A stretch of DNA of 64,000 bases, from NCBI GenBank assembly GCA_029448655.1, contig JACCLO010000005.1, forward strand, positions 3,844,001-3,908,000, given 5' to 3'. A model generated the notes under the pieces. The model had not been told where the DNA came from. It saw only the letters and a program-made list of their open reading frames with translations, and did not search any database. A program made the position numbers and the translations under genes. Within the stretch, counting starts at the first letter, position 1, and every line of letters starts with the position of its first letter. This DNA is from Wolfiporia cocos (taxonomy: Eukaryota; Basidiomycota; Agaricomycetes; Polyporales; Phaeolaceae). Shown here one piece after another: positions 32,500 through 45,810 of this stretch.

Positions 32500-33374
32500 C
32501 GTTTGCGAGTTTGGATTTGACATCCGATGGCGTTCGACGCCTTCTCACCCCTCGGCTGTATCAACTGGCACATTGTTACGCCACAAGTCGGTGCAGCACA
32601 GCTGCTGGTTCAGGCAACCATAGCTGTGTTGTACTGCAGGAACCAATGGTCTTGAATATCTCGTATCTTGTTCTTGAGGCTAATTACCTGCGCCACAAAG
32701 CTACAGGCAGCCAAAGCAGCAGCTGCGTGGCGCCGATCAGTGGCGCGGTCACGAGCGTCAATATGGCATGAGCCGATATGAGAAAGGGCTGCGGAGAGCA
32801 CAAAATGCCGAATGCAAAAGTGCAAAGTGCGAACTGTTGACATGATATATCTGGCAGACGGTAAGAGGCCTAGATTATGATGAAACGCGGCGCGTCGACA
32901 TTCACAAACTGACGCCTACCTTCGAAGTACCTCGAGGCGATCGAAGGTGGCGTTCCCTCCGCCTCGAGGCTACCTTCACCTTATCTTAAGCTTACAGCGG
33001 CACTAGCGCAAGCCATCAGTAATGTAGGAAGTCTTATAGACGCCCGGAAGCTCTGAAGCGAACCATTCTAGCGTCCGAGCGCCCTCAAATGTCTACCAGT
33101 CCTCAAGGCATCAAGCTCAAGCGCTCGAGCACTCAAGTCCCGCTACATACTGTGATATTTGAATATGATGACCCCCAAACGGTGACAGAAGCTCAAGTGC
33201 ATCCAGTAAATTCCAGTACTTGGATGAGGAGGTATTGCTGAGTCATAGGAAATCGGCAAATATCTGACTATTTGTTAGGATCAAGAGAGGCGATCACGGC
33301 ATAGTCTACCCATGAATAACTACAACGCAGAATGCAAGAATACGACGGATTCTCTACGGCACTCAAAATCACCT
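32500..33374. other. no gene seen
   Basis: Short motif-free frames. A local repeat of cctcgaggc with flanking taccttc occurs at about 32918-32980. Confidence 0.5.
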
Positions 33375-34092
33375 TCAAAACCAGTGCATAGCGGAGGAGC
33401 CGAACGACTGAATGCGCCTAGCGACTGCCCTCCCGACTCCCCGAGCGAAGCGTTCGACCCTCCCCCACCACTGCATAGCAGTCGACGCGAAAGGCCGCAT
33501 CCAGCTCAGGAGTAAATCAGCATAGGCATCGAGGTTATCCCATTCCCAGGCGGCAATGCCAGCAGTGATACTGCTGATTATCGCGGGAACCACTACCATT
33601 CCAACGGGGATGGAGGCACCCATCCCAATGGCCTGGATGATAGAAAAAAGAGATCCCGCAGATACGCTTCCTATAATAGATTGCAAGAATGCAGCAAGAG
33701 AACCTGGTGCGTGTACAGTGAGCAGCTTGTCCATATTCCAGCCGTTACAGACTCACCTGCGACAGGACCGGCCGCCCCGAAGCCTAATACACCTAGCAAT
33801 GCAGGGGCTAAAGCGTATGCGACTCCTACTGCAATACCAGCCGCAACAAGGGATATTACGACTGTCTTTAAAATCTTCTTGTATAATCTGTTGTGGGAGC
33901 GTATGGTTAGAGGTATCCTCACAATGCTGGTTGCACATACTTGCAACGCGGGCAGTCTCCTCCATTGGTCTGCATATATTGCGTGATACAATGGGCATTA
34001 AATATATGCCCACATGGCAACGAGGCCTGTGTATGCGGATTGATATTCTGTCCACAGAGGAGGCAGCCAGCGAAGATGTTTCTGATTGACAT
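33375..34092 (-). CDS. RING finger - ISG12 (interferon-induced 6-16) type membrane protein, copy C
   Basis: Three exons (34092-33941, 33887-33757, 33703-33375) join in frame to 203 aa. Exons 1 and 2 are exactly as long as in copy B (152 and 131 nt). The RING reads CLLC, LPCGHIFNAHC, CPRC: the fifth metal ligand His of copy B is Asn here, although a nearby His (NAHC) might stand in. The ISG12-like domain is the clearest of the set: ALAPALLGVLGFGAAGPVAG, SLAAFLQSIIGS and VSAGSLFSIIQAIGMGASIP, followed by a hydrophobic stretch and an Arg-rich tail (RFARGVGRAVARRIQSFGSS) shared with copy B. Topology, membrane and function are inferred from family only. It is intact by frame and splice sites. Confidence 0.82.
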
Positions 34093-35337
34093 GACCGAAG
34101 TTGCAGAGAAGCAGTTTTGGGGTGGGCGGAGAGCCTACGGATTCTTATATGCAACATGAACCCCACTATGACTCGCAACCCGGGCATCGCGCATGATGCA
34201 GTGCGTCTCAACGGGATGTGCAGAGATCGAACCAAAAACTGCTTCTTTCTTAGCATGACTTCAATCCTTTATGCTGCGCATAACGTAACAGAAGAGGGTA
34301 CCTCCGTATAGAATAGGTGCGAGTAAGATCTCGTATCGTTATAGATCTGCGGAATCTTATTCGGCCGAGATTTGAGTATACCGCGTCACACAGCTTTCCT
34401 GATTTCAGGCTGATTGATGCGAGGTTCCAGTGACAAATTCGGTTTCAGTAGACTTAAATACTCAAATTACATGCCGTATTCTTTGTTGGTATCCAAGTTG
34501 GTATTTTTATTGGTGGCGTATAGTCCGTCACAGACCGGTTTCTTTTTGCTGCAGTCCTCGTCGTCGGACTAGTATCAGAATAATGAGCAAGTGCGGTCTA
34601 TGTCTCCATATCTCAGGTCCTTCGGGATGAATATCGAGCATCGATCGCGGAAGCGAGCTTTAGAGGACGAGATTGATTGTTCTATTTCACCTGGCGCATC
34701 TGTGTGCACCCGGCCATTTCCGGTGCCACTGCGAGCCTGACCGCTTATGTTTGTATCAACCTTGTTTATATACAACTGCGTTGATCACATACGATGAACT
34801 GTGTATAGCAAGCGACATGGGCTCCTGCCACGACTGGCCTGAAGGGCGTCTGAGGAGTCGTGGCTCGAGTATGGCATCAGTAATACCCCAGTGCTAATAT
34901 CAGAATATAGGCAATATGCATGTGGTAACACGCAGGATTCGTCGCCGGCGCTGTCAGTGGTTATGCTTTCGGCGTACATTTTTTGTACATCTGCCGGTAA
35001 AAGAATGAGAGTACCTGGAGGCTACAGTCGCTAGTATGCCGCATTGCTTGCAATGCTCAGATATATGGAGGGTTAATCGAGTATGCCCCATCCGCTCCCT
35101 TTCATAAGTTCGGTAGTGCTCAAAGAATCGGCGCCATAGTCATGATTATCGTTAGCAAATCGCTTTTCTTATTCGGCTGCTGTATTTTTCCAATGGAAAC
35201 AAGTAAATAACAACATTAAAGATAACCCGAATTCACTGGCGCTAAAGAGATCCTGGCGCTAAAGTGGACGCGCTACTCCCTCTCCGCGCTGACCTCCCCG
35301 AGCTGAACCTCACCGACCGACATCGAAAGCAGCGACT
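34093..35337. other. copy C promoter, possible RING remnant, and RVB1 5' flank
   Basis: The copy C TATA-like element (minus strand catataagaa) lies at about 34144. At 34582 the plus strand reads MSKCGLCLHIS, and near 34935 AGFVAGAVSGYAFG, which could be traces of a fifth RING-ISG12 copy, but stops intervene and I do not call a gene. Confidence 0.35.
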
Positions 35338-37113
<1,776 letters not shown>

Positions 37114-39094
37114 CTCGCGGACGGGAGCTAGAGTCAATATGTACGATTGTTTTTGAGTGTCTTGAGGCAGGTGAGTGCGGCACATGATACATCCGGATGG
37201 ACACCCGACGTTGTTGATACGTTCCCCCAGGCATTTGGCATTGTGCGAGGAGCTCATATAAAATGTCAACGGACCTCGCGCGAGTGCGCGGGTCTGTTTC
37301 GTCCATGTGACTTGTGCTAATTTTCGATGTATTAGATCCTCAAGGCTATTCGCGTGATGCAGGTGCCAGATCTAATTCGAAACACTCCTTCTTCGAGCAG
37401 GCGTCTGCACGGAGCACCTGTGATCAACCATCTCTATTTGCTTGCCATACTGGGCACGGCGGACTTCATCTGCCGTGGGTTCCTGTTTTCTTAGTCGCCC
37501 TCTCCAGAGTTCTAGCTCCGAGAGCTATGCCACAGTTCGGTCGTTTGTGTTCTCGTGTCAGAGTTTCTTGGATGTCTGCTCGAGTCTCTGCTGTTCTTTG
37601 CTCACTGCCAGGGCTCGGATCTTTGAGCAAGGTTCCACGGAATTGACGCAATAGCCACGATGTTCGCAATGGCATGGTGGTTAGTCGTGATATGTGAGTA
37701 CCCGCGCAGAGTATTGCGTTCTTGACGCTCTCTTCCTGTATGGGAACGGTGCGCGCACCGAAGCAATCCCGTTGAACGTGCTTGGGCCCCTATTGGTTGA
37801 CCCAATATCGAACGATGGCTCCGTTGATGTTCGCAAGCACCTGGTATCTGGCAGCAGATCAGTCAGGTGTGCTCATGTGAGAAGTGTGTTCATTAACGGT
37901 TGCAGAGGCGTGACTGGGGTGTGGCATCTGTGGCGACTTCGACGTGCTGCGAAGTCGGATGTAATGGTGGTGGCATGACAGCAGAATTGCGCTATCAACG
38001 TGGGATACAGCTATGTGCAGAGCATGCGTTGGCCTATACTTCCTTTTCGCCATGTAAGTCGGATCGACGCGTCCTCGGTGCACGCCCTGCTGACCTCATG
38101 TGAATGGCCGACGAGCAGAGTTTACTCGGATATCAGGGCTTCCAGTGCGTCAAATTCGCTCTAGCAGCGCGAGGACTTCGATTCATGTGACGAAGCACGG
38201 TGAGAGTTATAGGGTACGAACCAAGGTGCCTGACATGGACATCGGTGCAGCATCTGTGGCTGCTCTCGCGCACATATGTCAAAGTGCCCCGCGATCTTTC
38301 CGCGATCGCGCGCGCACGCGGGCTACTGAATCGCTGACAGTGGCAAAGGTCGTCCGAGTTCTCCGCCAGTTGCCCTGAGTCAGCGCGTCCGGGCATTGCG
38401 GCTTGCGCGTGTCACTCGTCCAGATGTCTTCCAGATGGGCAGAGACCACTAATCACAGGCGAAACGCGCAGGCGTTTATATCTGATAGTATTGCGTATGG
38501 CGCGAAACGGTTTCACGCCCGTGCCCCGCCCGGGCTGGCCTGAAACTCACCTGCTGCCGCGGCAGCGATCGGGATTTGCTCGTATGCGGCAAGGCTTTCG
38601 GAAGGATCAAAGATGAGGGAGATAGGGAAGACACTCTGTCACCCATGCTCGTCGACAAAAATTGGGCTGGTGGAGTTAGTGAAAATATGACAGCTGCCAG
38701 TCTAGTTCTGTGATGTGGTGGCGCGCTAACGCGTCCGACATCCGGGTGAGTGGTTGTGTGTATAAGATGAAAGCTTCGAATTCTTCATTTCCTTTCACAT
38801 GGGACGAAATAGACGGTGCTGCGCTCATCGGAGCCCCTGCGAGGCTTAATGTAGAAATTTCTCGTTCGTAATTGTGCACATGCAGTCACGGTACACACCC
38901 TGACGGCTCTCATTTCCGCGCCAGTACCAGCTGAGCGCTGCTTCGGGAGCTTCCCAGGTTCCCCAGTCCTATACTATTCAGCGATCCGCATCGGGCGATG
39001 GGGATCTTCTTCCGGCCTGGCGAGTGTCTCTTCCGGGTCGCAGTACGCTGATGTGGGCTGCCGCAATCGGATCATTCGTCGCCCCATTGTGCCC
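37114..39094. other. no gene seen
   Basis: About 2 kb without a supported gene. A plus-strand run near 37930-38050 (CEVGCNGGGMTAELRYQRGI, then LCAEHALAY) has a Cys/His spacing that might be a small zinc-binding protein, but no start, stop or splice model was convincing. Confidence 0.4.
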
Positions 39095-39102
39095 TATATA
39101 AG
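39095..39102 (+). promoter_or_regulatory. TATA box of the DUF6593 gene
   Basis: A perfect tatataag lies about 120 nt before the start codon at 39222, in a GC-rich context, which is a usual place for a fungal core promoter. Confidence 0.55.
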
Positions 39103-39221
39103 TGCACGACTAGCTGTGCAGGGCAGTCCCACATCCCTTCAGCTGCTGCCACTGCCCACTGCCTCCCAGCTCTGCTGGTTGCCCACATCCCACAGTCTCT
39201 TACGACCCGCACGAAACAGAC

Positions 39222-39968
39222 ATGATAAACAGGTCGCTCCCATACTTCCTCGAGGACCGCACCGGCCAATTCACAGGCTCGAGCTTTGACGACATTTACG
39301 ACCGCCTCTTCCTGCGCGTCGCGCACCCGGCCGAGGGCCCGGGCGCGGATACGACGCTGATGCTGTACAATGTCGGCCGCCGCTCGTCGAGCCAGCGCGA
39401 CTACCGCCCGCTGAAGCGCGATCCGTCCGTCGTGCTCGAGTTCGCGCCGGGCGGCGCGCTGGGCCGCATTTCGTTCGTGGGCTCGTCAATCGCGATGCCC
39501 ATGGGCCAGTACCTCAAGAAGACGTCCATGTTCGGAAGGTCAGCGAGCGCGGGCGATCTGCGGCAGGGGCTGAGCGCTGATCCCGCCGCGCAACAGCTCG
39601 CTATCCAGGAAGTTCCGCGCGTCGGACGGGCAGGAGTACAGGTGGACGTACAGGAGCGTCCAGGACCAGGAGTGGTCGGTGAGTGCCGTCGGGCGCATCC
39701 GTGTCTGGGACTGTGCTGAACGCTGCGGCTCCAGTGCTTCGACTCGCGCAACTTCCTGGTGGCGCATTACAACCTGAGGCCACCAGAGAAGCCGGTGTTC
39801 AGTACTTCCGGGAACATCCTGACGATCTATGAGGCATACGTGCACCTCTCCATCGGTAAGCTCTTCACGCTTCGAGAAGCTCTGCGAGTGGAACTTACAA
39901 CTGCCGGCGCCACAGAGATCTTAGCGTCGCTAACCATCATGCGCCACATCGCGGCGCACAATCTGTAA
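39222..39968 (+). CDS. DUF6593 domain protein
   Basis: A basidiomycete-specific protein family of unknown function. Four exons (39222-39538, 39609-39678, 39735-39855, 39916-39968) join in frame to 186 aa. The N-terminal part has the family pattern (LPYFLEDRTGQFTGSSFDDI, TLMLYNVGRRSS). The middle reads QYLKKTSMFGR and SDGQEYRWTYRSV, and the C-terminal strand region is CFDSRNFLVAHYNLRPPEK then ILTIYEAYVHLSI. The last exon, ILASLTIMRHIAAHNL, is hydrophobic as in relatives, where the domain ends in a strand or helix. No signal peptide. Assigned from the family's typical start, the YRW motif and length. Confidence 0.75.
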
Positions 39969-42427
39969 AATGAATCAGTACCTGTGGCGTGGACCCACTG
40001 CCGCTAATGAGAACGCCTGCTGGACACGCCTCCTGCGGGACGAGCGTGATAGCGGCGATGGTACGAAAACTCAAAAGGAGGGTTAGCTTACGACGTTCCA
40101 CGGTGTGTAATCCGATACCCTCACTGGTGTATATTAGCGGAATCTCGTGTACGCTCTATGTTGTGACACACCTGTATATCGACTTATGATACTGTATCCG
40201 ATTGTCACGTTCTGCTCAATTGATGTATTCTGATGGCAATCGCATCTTTGCTTGGGATTTCATTTGAAACAATTGAGTGCACAAGCTGGGGATCCCCAAT
40301 GTCAGCGCCGTTCTGGGAAACCTGCAATTCAATCTCCGACTCCGCATGATAATCCTGATCAGCGCGAATTTGGCGCCGCTGGTGCTAGCACGTTCGTTGG
40401 AGACTGCCTTCCCCTGCTTCTAGCGGCCTGCAAGCTCCATTCTTTGCAGGGACTACGCCAGTGTTTGTCGCTGTGTCGCTCGTGCTGCACTAGCGACAAA
40501 TGGCAGGGCCACGTGACATGAATAATGAGTACTAGTGGGAACCCACCTATGCAGCTGCTGCTGATCGTGGTATTATGTCCCTTTGGCGAATGGGACTAGT
40601 GAACCTGGCTCATGGCATTACTCAGAAGGGTCCCCCGTGACTGTCCGCGACACACGCGTACTTGACTTTCCCTAGGCTTGAGAGGAATCTGTGGGAGAGA
40701 GAAATATGGGTTGTACATCGAGATTCAATCCCCACGATGATCACAAGCGGCGGTTATTGATGTAGAGTATGTTGTCAATACACACGTCCTGACACGCGAT
40801 ACATCATTCCAGCTCCTTCAATAAACTAGTCATCGAGAATATTGCAGAACGCAATGGCAGATAGTGCGCTTTGCAGCCGCTGAGTATGTCGGGCGACACG
40901 GTGATGTCCCAGTCGTAACGCGGTCATCTGATTACATTGCCCAGCACGTGATCGCGCCTCGCAGCTGCGTCGAGCTAATTTGTCGATGCATTGTACAATC
41001 ATAGTACGGATTGTCATTGGGCATATGACTTCATGAGAAGAGCATGGCGTTTATACGGACCAACGAGCCGGAGCAACCTGCATGTGCATCAACATCGAAT
41101 TAGTGGATCTAGATATCGTACGTCAACGTTCGCCTCGGTGGAACATGTATAGAAGGCTATAGTAGGTAGCGCGTACCGTTCCACAAGATTTTGGGGTGCG
41201 ATTGGCGCAGTGGCTGTCCATGCACGAAGGCTAGATGCGTAGTTAGAAGGGAAGGGGGATGTACGTACCTCACATAGCTCAAGTATTCAACTTACCGGGT
41301 CCACTGAAGAATGACAGGTGCAGGACGCATAACGTGCGCCAGAGAGGTTCGCGACTGCCTAAAGCATAGATATTATGTAAAGGCACAATGTCAATACGTA
41401 GAATGCTGCTGCGCGCATCACGGCCCGCGACCCAAACGGTGTGCTGGTTCGGCTTCATTCATCATAATGATTCAAACAGGGTGGATATATTACCGCGTAC
41501 GATGGCTCGTGAGTTTTCTGCAGTACCCGCGACATCCTCGCTCGCTAGCAATCCATTATAGACAACGACGATCATGAAGCTCACCGAGATCAGCGTTGCT
41601 GGCTCTCCAATTCGAGACCAAGCTGGGCATGGACGTAGGTTAGGAATAAGCGTATGCCTTTTTGACCCAACTGCCTATGCAGGCACGACCCGCGGCGCAT
41701 GCGATAGTATTCACACTGATACGGGACGATCGTGTCGCAGATCAGAGGAAGGTGCGCCGCAGTTGGGAGTTGGTAATGTGCTGCCTTCCACAGGTCAGGA
41801 CCCTGTGCAAGCCAGGCCGCATCGCAGCAGATTGTGCCAGGGTGCTCTCTGCCATTGATTGCACGAGCAGTATTGGGCGATTGCTGATGCAAGCTCATTC
41901 GTTGAACACATATGACGCGTAGTAAATTGTCACAGAATCTGAGTCGTTCCTTCGGTAAATACAATGCAAGGCAGTTTATGAGCTGACAACCTACCTATTT
42001 TGCGATTGGAAAGCATCCTTCCCGGTTCGACGTCATGGAAGCCCTTCACATTCATAAACGAAGCTGGTAGCGCACGCACGCCGAGGATTTTGTCCCTCTT
42101 CCGTTCCGACTCCCGACTCCTGCTGCAGCGTCAAAACACTTGGCGTCTCAGTAACTCAAGTGATAGACTCGGATCAGGAATGCGAGACTCATCTCCATAC
42201 GAGAATGAGACTAGCGTGGCTTGCGCGAAGGTTTTCATCGCACATTTTCGAAATGTGAGACTTATCGAGGCGGTATCCAGGCAACAGATTACGTACAAAT
42301 GCTTGTCCCGCACTCTCACCGCTCGTTCTCATCGGCGACAGCGACGGCGGCTGGTCGACAAGTGACCTTCAGAGCTTCCCAAATTGTTCCTAGATTGCAG
42401 CATCATCCCTGCGCTCCGAGAGTGTAC
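39969..42427. other. no gene seen
   Basis: About 2.5 kb of AT-rich, stop-filled sequence. Frames at 41311-41577, 41574-41858 and 42000-42365 have no recognised motif and overlap one another. The last few hundred bases should hold the SH3 gene promoter. Confidence 0.5.
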
Positions 42428-43668
42428 ATGGCATCTGCGGCCGCGCAATCAGACAACACAGGTGAGCGGGGGGATTAGTCGCTCTGCGGAAAGAAGCGTG
42501 CTAAGTGTAAGATGATTACCATTGCGGTCCAGACGTTTCTGTCCCTCGCCTCTCCCTTTCAGTCGACCACCCACCATCGACCTCGCCGTTCCCCTCGCCC
42601 GGCTCGCCCTTCCTCCCGCCGCCCCGCCTGAGCGCACACGAGTTTGCCCTGCGCACGTCCCTCTCCAGCATGCGCAGCAGCGCCCACAAAAAGCGCGACG
42701 ACGAGCACCCGCCTGCGCTCGCACCCACGCCGCCGGACGACGACCCGACGCCGACGACCGCGTCCATGAAGACCGCGTTCCCCCGATCGGGCCCATCCCC
42801 GCCCGCGTCGCCCCTCCCGCACGCCGCCGCGCAGCCCCCGCGCCCCTCCCCGCCCCCGACGCCGCTGATCACGATCCCCGACCCCGAGCAGGGCCCGCGC
42901 GCCGCGCTCACGTCCTCCCGCCCCGCCCCGCCGAGCCCCGCGCTCTCCCGCCGCACGTCCGCCGCGCTCTCCCGCCGCTCCTCCCAGGCCCGCTCGCGCA
43001 GGCAGTCGCGCATCCCCCCGCAGCACGACGCCGAGCCGTCCTCGTCCTCCACCGTGCTCCTCCCGCAGCCCAAGCGCCGCTCGCTGCTCGTCAAGATCCG
43101 CGACTTTGCGTTCGCCCCGTCGGACGAGCGGCACGTCGGGCGCGGCCCGGACGTCCCCCGCCCGAATCGCCCGCGCACGCGGTCGTCGATGTACTCCAGC
43201 GCCTCGTCGTCGTCGAGCTCGGTCGCGGATGACGATGCCGAGGATGCGCGCGGCGGGTGGGGGTCCTTCCGCTGGAACACGCTCAGCAGCCACTTCAGCT
43301 GGGGCAGCAATCCGGCCGCGTCGTCCGATGGGCCGTCGCGCACCGACTTTGAGCGCAACTTCGACATGTCCTCGCCGACGGAAGAGCCGATGGATCAGTA
43401 TGCGGACGACGACGACGAGGGCGACGAGGGCAACGAGGGCAACGCGTACCCGTCTGAAGATGGCCCGCTTGTGCCCGGACTGTATCGTGCGATGTTTGCA
43501 TTCGAACCTGAGGGGACGGCGGAAATGGCGTTGGAGGAAGAGCAGGTTGTGAGAGTTGTCGGCCGAGGGGGCGGAGTGGGCTGGGCAGTGGTGGAGAAAG
43601 AGGGTGGCGGGCACGCGCTGGTTCCCGAGAGCTACCTCGAGCTCGTGCAGGCGGACCCAACTGACTAG
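42428..43668 (+). CDS. SH3 domain protein (Nbp2/Skb5-like C-terminal SH3)
   Basis: Two exons (42428-42461 and 42563-43668) give 379 aa. The join (ACA G|TC) makes the N terminus MASAAAQSDNTV followed by DHPPSTSPFPSPGSPFLPPP. About 300 aa are disordered, rich in Pro, Ser and Arg, with polyserine and acidic runs (SSASSSSSSVADDD). A single SH3 domain closes the protein: GLYRAMFAFEPEGTAEMALE, GGGVGWAVVEKEGGGHALVP and ESYLELV, with the ALYDY-like, GW and P-Y landmarks. The loop style resembles yeast Nbp2 and fission yeast Skb5, adaptors of MAP-kinase phosphatase and PAK kinases. That orthology is a guess; the SH3 call is firm. Strongly GC-rich at third codon positions, so long shadow frames exist on the other strand. 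Confidence 0.8.
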
Positions 43669-43925
43669 CTGACTACGACGATGCGATCGCACGCGGGCGG
43701 TGCGGTCGCGCAATGCTGCGCGCAGGCGCGAGCGAACGCTGACGAGTGTAATTGACTGTATGACATGATGCTAGCGACGTGTTCCGGCGCGACAGGCCTT
43801 ATGATAGTGTACGTGTTCGGCCGTGTCATACCGTACAGAGCCTCGTATTCCTGCGAAAGGTATACAGTACATAATTTATGCGTGGGCCCGCCGCTCCCTC
43901 TCGTCCCAGTCAGCCCGCCCGCGGC
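43669..43925. other. convergent 3' flanks
   Basis: 257 bases between the stop codons of the SH3 gene (plus) and the MTA phosphorylase gene (minus). Both terminators must lie here. Confidence 0.5.
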
Positions 43926-45068
43926 CTAGCTGAAGTAGGCAGGGAGGATGTACGCGAGCTTCTGGCGGTCCTCCTCCTTTTGCTGCTCGGAGCGCGGCAT
44001 GATCGAGTATTGCATCGAGCCCGCCTCCTCGGTGAGGATGTCGCCCTCGGCCGCAGCCGCGTGCAGCTCCTCGAGGACCGTCGCCGCGACGTGCCGGGAG
44101 ATGCGCGCGTTCTCCTGCAGCGTCTTGAACACCTCCGCGGCCGTGACCGGGGACTCGTTCGGCCGCCACGCATCGTAGTCCGTCGCGGTCGCGATGAGCG
44201 CATAGCTGCCGTGTCGTCAGCGTCGCCCCACACGCAGCGAGGACCCGACGCACCTGAGCTCCGCCTCGCGCGCGAGCTTCGCCTCGGGGAGCACGCTCAT
44301 GTTGATGATGTCTGCGCCCCACGCGCGGTACATCTGGCTCTCCGCGCGCGTCGAGAACTGCGGGCCCTCCATGCAGACGATGCACTTGTCGGTGTGGAGA
44401 CCGGGCACGGCGCCGCCGCGCGCGGCGTCCGCGAGCGCGGCGCGCACGCGGGCCTCGAGCCAGCGGACGAGGCGGCCCGCGAAGGGGTCGCCGAACGCGG
44501 CGTGCGCGACGACGGTCGTGCCCTCGAAGAAGCTCGCGGGGCGCACGCCCTTGGTGCGGTCGATGATCTGCGTCGGGAGCACGAAGTCGCCCGGCGCGAT
44601 CTCCTCGCGCAGCGAGCCGACCGCGGAGAAGGCGAGCACCGCGCGCACCCCGAGCGACTTGAGCGCGGCGATGTTCGCGCGCGCGGGCACCGCGGACGGC
44701 GCGATGCTGTGCCCTGCGCCATGCCGCGCGAGGAAGGCGACCTTTGTCCCGGAGGGCAGCGCGCAGACCGTGATCGGGGAGCTGGGGTAGCCCCAGGGCT
44801 GGAGGTTGGCTGGAGGTGAGGGGATTCCTGCGCACGTAGGTTGGTGTGCTCACCGTCTCTGGGTTTATATGCTTCCTGGGTGTCTCGGGTAGTCGGTACC
44901 AACTGATATATGTGGCGACTTGTAGCACTCACACGAAGGTCAGGTTGTCCAGGTGGTAGAGCCCGCTACCACCAATCACTCCGATGAGGACTGAAGATTA
45001 CGCGGTTAATCAAACTGGGATCCTCGGCTGCAGCGTATCATACCGTTCTCGCTGGCCTCAGAGCTCAT
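43926..45068 (-). CDS. MEU1: S-methyl-5'-thioadenosine phosphorylase
   Basis: Splits methylthioadenosine with phosphate into adenine and methylthioribose-1-phosphate, the first step of methionine salvage and the clean-up of polyamine synthesis. Five exons (45068-45044, 44990-44933, 44875-44854, 44798-44254, 44205-43926) join in frame to 309 aa. Motifs: phosphate-binding [62 protein letters not shown]; the substrate segment [20 protein letters not shown]; and ATATDYDAW with the Asp that binds adenine. Exon 3 is only 22 nt and codes for KHINPET. The start (MSSEASEN) is the only ATG that splices into the conserved N terminus. Confidence 0.96.
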
Positions 45069-45810
45069 ATTGTAGGGTTGTCGATGGAGGGAGCGGTTGA
45101 AATGCGTACGGGACCAGATCAATATTCTCTGCATTCAGCAAATCTGAAGGATCTGGCGCCCATACGCGTCTCGATCGATCATCAACGCGCAGGCGCTCGT
45201 GGATGCCACTCATCTTACACGCGTCACCGGTTCACCACTAAGCTATCCTTGTATGAAAAGACTAGTCCTTTCAACCGCATTGCTCATCCTTCTAACGTCG
45301 ACGTGACTCGCAGGCCATTTGAAAGATATTTCGCGTGGCCTGTGATCCGATTATGACCCTGAGGTTTAGAAGTATTCACTGCGCTGCTTGTCACTGCTGT
45401 AGTGGTCCTATATAAGCCGTGAGTGTTTTCCAAAACCGATTTAATTGGGCTCTCAGACCTGGAACGCAACTCAAGGCCAGCTGATATGACAAATCGATCC
45501 TCGTTTATACTGACACCGTTGTATTTTAATCCGGCCCGGAATCCAACCTGAAGGCTGCGACCTGGAAGGCCTGGAGCTTGAGCAGTCAAGGTAGAACAGA
45601 TCGACGAACCAGATCTAATAGTACAACACCTAACTGTCTAGGAGCTACGTCTTGAATGTGCGCGGCGTTCTGTGATGCTGGACTTGCACGGTTCAGTGTC
45701 AGCCGCCATTGTGGTGTCGGCTAACGAATGGTGGGAACACGGCCGCGAGGGAAGCCGCATTAGGTCCGCTCCCTGGGTCGAATACGCGAACTATGAGTCA
45801 CTGACCCACA
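45069..45810. promoter_or_regulatory. divergent intergenic region between MTA phosphorylase and the F-box gene
   Basis: 742 bases between the two start codons. A TATA-like tatataagc lies near 45409. No other feature seen. Confidence 0.4.

Noticed and set aside
34582..35020. Possible fifth RING-ISG12 copy (MSKCGLCLHIS; AGFVAGAVSGYAFG)
   Set aside because: Stops separate the pieces and the remaining RING ligands are not in order; similarity is too weak to support a feature.
37890..38103. Small Cys/His-rich open frame
   Set aside because: The spacing is suggestive of zinc binding, but no start, stop and splice model could be supported and no family was recognised.
42516..43713. Long minus-strand frames (up to 384 codons) opposite the SH3 gene
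   Set aside because: They are Arg/Gly/Ala-rich shadows produced by G/C-ending codons of the real plus-strand gene.
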